A DNA stretch of 64,000 nucleotides from Heterocephalus glaber (Eukaryota; Chordata; Mammalia; Rodentia; Bathyergidae), in contig NW_004624843.1 in assembly GCF_000247695.1 (NCBI RefSeq), positions 5,052,604 to 5,116,603 of the forward strand. The letters are read 5' to 3'. The notes under the pieces were generated by a model. That model had not been told where the DNA came from, made no database searches, and saw only the letters and a list, made by a program, of their open reading frames with translations. Positions 57,203 to 64,000 of this stretch are shown here, piece after piece. The number at the start of each line of letters is the position of its first letter. The first letter of the stretch is position 1. A program made the translations under genes and the position numbers.

Positions 57203-58376
57203 GTATGTTGCAGCATGGGACGTGATCGTCTGTGAGGAATGTCCCTTTGGGATTCAGAGAGCCCGTCACACTGTCTTGTCTCAGCAGTGGGTGGAGATGA
57301 GCTTGGTGGCCCAAGTCTGGAAGGTCCTGGTCTCACTCCTGGTAAGGGAAGCCTGCTGTCCCCACCTCCGCCAGGAGTACTGGCTCCCGGCTCCGTCCTT
57401 TGATCCGTGAAGACTGTCACTCCACAGGTGACTGTAAGCTAGGAATTTAGAAAGGAACGGCTGGGATTTTCAGGACTTACTCTTTTAATTAAAGAGAACT
57501 GGAGTTAAGGGCTTAGTGGTTGTTTTGCACTGAGGCCCTGCTACCAGTGGCAAAAGAGGTTGGCAGTGGGAACCAAAAGAGCCTTCAGGGACAGGGTGTG
57601 GCTGGGAATAAGGCTGGGAAAGGACTTCTGAATCCAAAGCTAAGAATGCAGCTTCCATTGAGTCATGAGAGCAAGGGAGGGATTTGGCCCACGGAGACCA
57701 AAAATCTAGACATCTTGTGCTAGAAGTGACTGTGTACATGGGGAGCAAAGCTCCCTTCCAACTTGGTTTTGAATCTGGGGCTTATCACATACCGGACAGG
57801 TTGCTTGGGATGAGGGACTCTGAACTCCCCCGAGCCTCAAGAGGATTCATTCCTTCAATGTAGTTTGTGTAGCTGCTGTCAGGGTTTATGTGGAACCCAT
57901 TTTAAAATGACCACGCTGCCACCCTGATTATCATTTTTATGATCATCATTGCCAACATCCCATGGGTATAGTTGTCGTAGATTATGTAACATTCTTGTGT
58001 GTTCTCACTGTAGTTCACTTTGCTCCTGTGCGCTTCTGTCACCTTTTTCTGTCTTGTCCTGTTGTCATCAGGTGGGTAGATTGGACTTAGCGGTCCCAAA
58101 AGAGGTCATCACTTACGGATGCCCATGCTGGCATGAACCAGAGGCTGCATCCCATGGATCACAGACCCGTGCAAAGATGCGCTTTCTGACAACCAGAGCC
58201 CTTCAGAAATAGAGCAGCCCGCTCCAAGACAGTGTCCAGCCACCTGGACATGGTTGGGAAGTGGCCACAAGGGATGGGTCTGGCTTGGAGGCTGGTTTCG
58301 AAGGGCTGGTTCCTAAGCCCTGGCTTTAGATTCTTAATGTTAACATTGGAATTGAGTGGAGCTCATTTAAAAAGGG

Positions 58377-58442
58377 CTAGGGGGCTGTATCTCAGTGTGA
58401 AGGCCTTGGGTTTAATCCCCAGTACCACACACACACACAAAA
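58377..58442 (+). repeat. Old ID-like SINE fragment with CA tail
   Basis: 'gctagggggctgtatctcag', 'tgtgaaggccttgggtttaa' and 'tccccagtaccacacaca'. Confidence 0.65.
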
Positions 58443-60339
58443 AGACAAAAAACTCACAGGACTCCTCTTGGCCCCAGTAAATGAATTTATTCAAATTAAA
58501 ATATTTTTAAAGGAATATTTTTCAATTTCTTTAATAGAAATTAAGAGGGAGTATTTTTTAAAACAATCATGTTGGTCCTCGATGTTCTGGCAGCGTACAC
58601 TGCCTTTTGGAAGTATATTATTCTCTTTCATAGAATAAAATCCTCGGTGCCACTACCTCAAGAGTTCTGCAAGTTCACATTATGTAAATATATATAATAA
58701 AATATTTACTTAGGGTTTCCATAAAAATGTCCAGAGAATAAGAGAGTGTCTCTTTGCTGGTTTTAAAAGCTCTGCTGGGAATTTTGAGTGAAATTTAAGC
58801 CTCTCGAATGTGTTTTGTTTGGCCCCATCGTGTTTTATCTCCGGTAATGAACTCTTTGTCAGTTTGTCAATTTTCACGAAGGACAGAAAGTTCATGTGTA
58901 GTAACAACACAGAGTCCAGATTTAAAGTTATGGTTGATATCATGGTAGAATAATCCCCTCTTTTTTCCTTTCGTCAATATTTACCTGTGAGGCCAGTATA
59001 TTATGATCCTGACTTCAAAAGAAGACACTTTATTTTACCTTCTCCAAGTGTTGGTTTTAGATACTTGAAATAGCAGAACCCAAAGCTGAGCGTCTGAGAC
59101 TTCTGGCCCGGGTCACTTGGGGCCGAGTTCCTCCATCATGGCAGGCAGGTTCACTGCTTCTGGTGACCGAGTGACCTGGCTGCGTGCGGTCAGGGGGAGG
59201 CCACTGAACTCAGAGGAGGCTGGTTTCCCCCAGCACTGCAGGCTGCCCTTCCTGTCTGAGACAGCTCCCTTGTCTTGCCCCAGAGCCTTGGGTCCCAGAG
59301 AATTTCGAGGTTCCCTGAGGTGTTGTGTTACTAGGCAGGAAAACCCAAAGGATGCCCTGCAGAGGGATCTCTGAGTGTCAGAGCAGATGAAGAACGAGAA
59401 ATCCAATTCTTTCCCTTGTCTGAGCCCCTTATTTTAAGCACCCTGTGCTTAAAAACTGAGGAAAGAGTATCCCCAAAGAAGCAGCAGCAGTGGGGGTAGG
59501 GTGGGGGATGGGTTGTAATAAAGTACTACAGACTTTACAGATAAAATGCATGACATCTTAGGACTGGCCATCCAGATGGCTGAGGAGTAACTGATGATGG
59601 TTAAGAAGCCCTTCGAGTCCACCTGGGTATGGTCAGAGCTCTTGGTGAGTCGGAATGGAAAGTGGACGGATTAGCTCAGGAGTGGCCCTGTCCATGAGCA
59701 GACGGCTCAGCGTCAGCTCAGTCTGGGGGTTCAAATGAGGTCGTCGTGATGCTCCTTCTACTCCTTAGACCTGTTCTTTTCTGTATAGGGCTAAGGATGT
59801 GGCACAGATGTTACCAGGAGAGAGACCTCCTTCCCTAAATCCGTATCGGTCCCTGAGGAAGGGCCCAGGATAAATCAGCTTGGCTTATGTGGCTGTCTAT
59901 GCCCAGCCCAGTCACTTCAGCAGGGCTGGTCTGGTGGAGCTGCGCTGGGTGTGTACCTCTATTTAAGCAGTGTCAGTCCTGTGCTCGCATGTCAGTGCAT
60001 CTCTCTGCCCGTGATGCTGGCTTCAGACTACATGCTTACTTTACAGTCGACTCTTATATTCTCCCTACTTTGTGCATTTTCATGTACCTGTAACCACATG
60101 TGTGTGTATGTACGTATATGTATATTTGATAGATGATTTACAGGATGTTCGAGAATAATCTTTGGGTTTTTAGCCTATTACCTCTCTACCGGTCAGGAAC
60201 AATTTCACCAGCCAGGTGATTGGGCCACTTCTCTGGCAGAACTGGTGCAAAAGGCAGGACATGGCCAGAGACAGCTCCATGGGGAAGGGAAAGGGAAAAA
60301 TGATGTAGGAGGGGAAAAAACAACAGCCAAACAAACCAA

Positions 60340-60420
60340 TTCTTGATTCCTCTACTCAGCAAGTATTTAGTGAGCACACACTGCATGCTGGGCACTCTTC
60401 TAAGCCCGGGCATGAGTGCC
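60340..60420 (-). repeat. MIR-like fragment
   Basis: 'aagtatttagtgagcacaca' and 'ctgcatgctgggcactcttc' resemble the 5' side of a reversed MIR. Short and tentative. Confidence 0.4.
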
Positions 60421-61357
60421 ACAGGAAGGTCCAAGTGCTGAGCTCACCCTGGAGGGGAGAAGCGAACTCAGGCATGTGAACCAGTGGAGAGATGCTGTGG
60501 TGTCTGATAGGGAGGTCGGCTCAGGGGCAGACCTCGGTCAGCATCAGCGGACATGCAGTCGGGGCTTATGCAGTGCAGGTGGAGGAGGCAGAGGGCAGGA
60601 GAACCTCTTCATGCTTGGGGTCTCTCTCAGATGACCCTTATAAGGAAAGATGGGTGTTGGTAGGCAGCCCCTGCTGGGATTACCCTGAGCATGGGAAGAC
60701 ACATGGGCCAGATGGACGTCTGAGTTGGGTGCAGTAAGGTGTGCTCAAGGGGTAGAAAGGTTTCCCACAGCTGTTGCATAGAGTGTATGGAGGATGGGGC
60801 CACATACTGACAGGGTAGACTGGGGCGAGACCTTGCAAAGATGTGTGGAGCAGGCTGAGGAGCAGGCTCCCTGGGAGCATGTTGAACTGTGGCAGCAGAA
60901 GTCTGGAGGGCTGGTGAGGGCACGGAGGCTGGGTAGGCAGCTGGAGTGGGTGGGCTGAAGGCTGGGGCCGTTGAGGGTGGTGGGAGGGGCAGGGCTTCCG
61001 GAGGCAGTGTCTTATGGCTGGCCCGGGCTTAACTCCCTTCTGTGACTCCGAAAGGGCTTATTTACCATCCAGAATGAGTTGTCTAGTTTTGCAAATCCAC
61101 CAATGCCAACGTTTATTTAAAGACAAGCCTTTAGAAATGGAAAACAGCCTGTGAAAGTGGTTAATCTTGTTTGTTCACAGCCTGAAGCCTGTCATCTTTT
61201 GGTATACAGGAGGCAGTAGTGCAGGGGGGACCCCGGATGGTGGCCCCAGTCAAGGCCTGTGGCGTTCACAAGTGACAAACATTCTTGGAAAGCACTCCTG
61301 GGCCGGGAACACCCTGGCCATGCCAGCTAGGCTGATGGTCCTTCTTTGCATTCACAG

Positions 61358-61470
61358 GCACCTTCCAAGTGGGCGTCCACATCGCTGACGTGAGCTACTT
61401 TGTTCCTGAGGGATCTCAGCTGGATAAGGTGGCTGCCGAAAGAGCTACCAGTGTCTACTTGGTTCAGAAG
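61358..61470 (+). CDS. DIS3L2: DIS3L2 internal exon, RNB domain segment after the catalytic motif
   Basis: This 113-bp exon completes a glycine codon (GC after the G at 33187) and encodes 37 further codons: [20 protein letters not shown] followed by [17 protein letters not shown]. It matches the human DIS3L2 segment directly after the catalytic cluster with only a few substitutions. The VGVHIADVS(Y/H)FV motif is a signature of RNase II/RNB proteins and lies in the core of the catalytic domain next to the RNA channel. The acceptor is ttctttgcattcacag (ends 61357) and the donor is AAG|gtaaaaagc at 61471. The exon ends between codons (phase 0). Together with the upstream exon it gives 64 contiguous RNB residues with no stop or frameshift, consistent with a functional gene. 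The reading frame beyond 61470 is intron. Confidence 0.96.
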
Positions 61471-64000
61471 GTAAAAAGCATCTCTAGTTTCTTAGATTTA
61501 TTTTATCTCCCTTTTCTCAAAAAATTTTTTTTGAGGTACAGCAGTCTTCTCTGAATGTCTTCTTTCATATCTAGTGAGATCATTGAAAAACAGCGCTTGC
61601 CACTGGGAAAGTACTTGGCATCTGTTGTTGTGTGTTCTCCTAAAGATGCTGGGAAGACAGGCTTTCACCTCGGGCTCTTTTCAGAGGGGCCCTGTAGCTC
61701 ACAACAGGCATTAAGCATCAGAAGGAAGTGGGGGGAAACACCTGCTTTCAAAGGACTGTCGCAGAGCAGGTCTCAGCACATTCAGTCCATGCCAGTCACC
61801 AGTTTTGGTGCCATTTGATTAGGACCCAGCCATACCTCCTGCCAGTGGCTACTTCACAAGACAGCAGCAGAGTAGAGTGATGACTTACTGTTTACTGTAG
61901 GCCTTCTAATAAGCCATTTTCAGCATCTGTTCTAGAGGGTGGGTGACAGTCTTGTCAGAAGGGGTCTCCCGTCAACTAGAGCTGTGACATTTTGAGCCAG
62001 AAGCTGCACCATCATCAGACCCAGTTTCAAGAAACAGAGTGGGCCGTAGGCATAGGTGACCTTTCTGCACAGCTACATCTGAGGCCATAACCTTCCAGGA
62101 CCCCTTGAGAGAACAACTAGCTGTGCCCTCAGCTGAATGCAGAATCTCTCTGCTAGACTCCGCTATGTCAAACAAACCACGTTCCTCTCTGGCCACCATG
62201 GCCTCCATACTGACAACACTCCTTGTCCACAGCTTGCTTCATTCTTTACTACATGTGCTCATGTAGTGACTGGAGCTTCACTTTCTTCAGCATGGAGGAG
62301 CCAGTCAGTACTTACGGGGCAATGAGTTACCTTGGAGGACCCTGGATCTTCGGCAGGCCAAGGACAGGAGTGAGGACTTCAGCATGTGAGCAGTCTCACA
62401 GAGGACGTCCACATGAAGGATGTGGTGTGACATCCTCTGGGTTCCCACACACCATCTGCCAGAGCAAGAACTGAAGGACCAGTTCCTTAGGTTCTGGAAG
62501 TTTCCAAGGTCACTGAATCCACAGCCTGCCAATTTCACCCTCTATGGTGCCTCCACACATCCAGCCTGCCAACACTTGCCTGCAAAGCCAGAGAAGAGCA
62601 TCAATGTGCCTAGTTCGTGACACCTGGCAGTGCCATAATTCACTGGCATTTGCTTTACTGGGAAAGGTGTGAGAAAGAGAGAGAACCAATTCTCACCCCC
62701 AGAGATGTGCAGAACCCACCAGCACAGCTGAAATAAAAAGAAAAAACCATGTATCCACAGCCTATGGAGTAATAATAGATTCTCAATGCTAGGAAAAGGC
62801 AAACTGCTAAAACCACTTTCGAAAACTGATAAATCTTTTAGAGCTGAATATGTGCATATCTTGTGGCTCAGCAATTGTACTTCTAGATATGTACCCAATA
62901 GAAATGTATACTATGTTTATTATGAAAAGCATGTTCATTGGAACACTATTCAGAATAGCCAAAAAAAAAAAAAAATCCTGGAAACTAATCAGTACCCATC
63001 ACCTGTACAATGGACAAATAAATCATGACCCATTCACCCAGGCAGAGGCTGCACAACAACAAGGATGAACGGTAGACAGCCCCACAGTCATAAGGGCGAA
63101 GGAAACCAGGCACAAGAGTGCGCACTGTATGGTTCCATTTGAATAAGACCAAAATCAGGCCAAGCCAATCTGTGCCGCTGGAAGCCAGAGTAGTGGTCGC
63201 CCTTGGAGGAGAGAAGGCCTCGGGTGGTAGGGACGTCTGGTGAGACTCAGTGTGGTGCTAACTACATGAGTGTTCCATTTGCACAACCACATTAGCGTTT
63301 TATTTCTGACTTGTGCATTTGTCTGTATATATGTGTTATACTCAAATTTCTTGACACTTTTTGGGGGTTACCTCCACTTCACTCTGGCTCTGAGACCAAG
63401 AAACCACATCAGAGTCCAAATGCCTCCTTCCTAGCTCAGGCCTCCTGAGAACAGCTCTGATTCTGCACGTAGGCCCCGGCCCGTTGCACAGGACCTCAGG
63501 CTGGTCCTTCCTGCCTGGAAATGCTGTTGGCCAAACCCAGCCTTCACCTGGCCCAGGCCTCTTTGGGAAGGAAGATGAGACTCGGAAATTCCTTTTACAT
63601 ATAAAACTATAATGTTATGACAGAAAGAGAAATAGAAGCAAACTCTTAAACATTCATCTTTGAAGCAATCTCTTAAAGACCACATCAAGTGAATAAATGT
63701 GAACCATTCTCCTTATGTAGAAAGTTTAACTCTGAACCTGAAGAGTCAGGTTTGAATATTGAAGAATCATGGACGCAATTAGAAGTTCTCTGGAGCAGGT
63801 GGTTTTCTCTTGTCCAGCCGCTGCATTCTCCACTTATAACCAAGAACAACAGCATTTCAAAATGAGAAAGTGCAAAAGTAAACTTGGGCTAAATAACCGG
63901 GCATGTTGCTTTTCTGCTCCTTACTTGGTTCTTGCAATTGTCACCATTCCCAGTGTCTCTTTGGGCCCCTCGAGCCCTGCCGGCAGCATGGGGACAGGGC
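61471..64000 (+). other. DIS3L2: DIS3L2 intron downstream of the second exon (3' end outside window)
   Basis: No further RNB-domain exon is visible before the window ends. 61471-62700 and 63365-64000 hold no repeat I recognise. 61960-62620 has several overlapping short frames with protein-like stretches but no identifiable family. An L1 tail occupies about 62700-63360. Confidence 0.7.
62700..63360 (+). repeat. L1M-type 3' fragment
   Basis: 'cagcaattgtacttctagat', 'atgttcattggaacactatt', 'cagaatagccaaaaaaaa', 'caatggacaaataaatcatg' and 'gaataagaccaaaatcaggc' are phrases of old L1 ORF2/3' UTR. Confidence 0.65.

Larger units (their letters stand above)
33188..61357 (+). other. DIS3L2: DIS3L2 intron between the two recognised exons (28,170 bp, phase 1)
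   Basis: The donor gtaagg at 33188 and the acceptor ttcacag ending at 61357 bound it, and joining the exons completes a glycine codon (G|GC). Beyond the listed repeats, these parts look like non-repetitive intron in which I recognise no gene: 33195-33705, 34970-35360, 35495-38140, 38525-39605, 39840-40105, 40225-40560, 45315-48100, 50690-51180, 51910-54760 (with a possible old repeat near 53260-53400), 55610-55890, 55985-56875, 57205-58370 and 58450-61357. Short frames in them lack recognisable domains. Confidence 0.85.

Overview
This is nuclear DNA of a placental mammal, almost certainly a rodent. The repeats show it: tRNA-derived ID-type SINEs, 7SL-derived B1 elements (some with the rodent internal duplication of about 29 bp), B1 plus ID composites of the B1-dID kind, and L1 tails with a polypurine 3' UTR, on top of the older mammalian layer (MIR, L2, MER20, Tigger-like, MaLR LTRs). 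The ID consensus, reading 'ggggatttagctcagtggtt' to 'gatccccggtacc', is unlike mouse or rat ID and suggests a beaver-like or squirrel-related lineage; that last step is inference.

The only intact coding sequence I can support is two internal exons of one gene on the + strand, DIS3L2, the cytoplasmic 3'-5' exoribonuclease that degrades oligouridylated RNA. The first exon (33108-33187) carries the catalytic aspartate cluster of the RNB domain. The second (61358-61470) continues the same domain, and the two join in compatible phase across an intron of 28,170 bp. The other 99.7 percent of the window is intron.

Layout. 0-5 kb: an old antisense L1 riddled with SINEs, then a MaLR LTR. 5.0-5.7 kb: a B1-dID split by a solo LTR with a 6-bp target duplication. 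6.3-10.7 kb: L1 fragments in both orientations carrying SINEs. 11.2-19.9 kb: a MaLR LTR, simple repeats, a short interstitial telomere repeat, MIR/L2 and much unique intron. 20.0-20.9 kb: an antisense processed pseudogene of PRELID1. 21.4-25.6 kb: a SINE-rich block around a processed pseudogene of DYM, itself hit by two ID SINEs 33 bp apart in opposite orientation. 25.6-33.1 kb: mainly unique intron, with a hAT-type relic. 33.1 kb: first DIS3L2 exon, followed at 33.8 kb by an antisense L1 inserted into a B1 tail. 35-48 kb: unique intron, SINEs, a CA tract, a Tigger-like miniature element and MER20. 48-52 kb: more L1, MIR and SINE. 52-61 kb: mostly unique intron, two MaLR LTRs and L2. 61.4 kb: second DIS3L2 exon. 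62.7-63.4 kb: another L1 tail.

I found no undescribed gene system. The points of interest are the nested insertions, whose target duplications give a relative chronology, the two retrocopies, a small GC-rich 43-bp tandem array, and the DIS3L2 catalytic exon. Short open reading frames elsewhere lie in repeats or low-complexity sequence or lack any recognisable protein.
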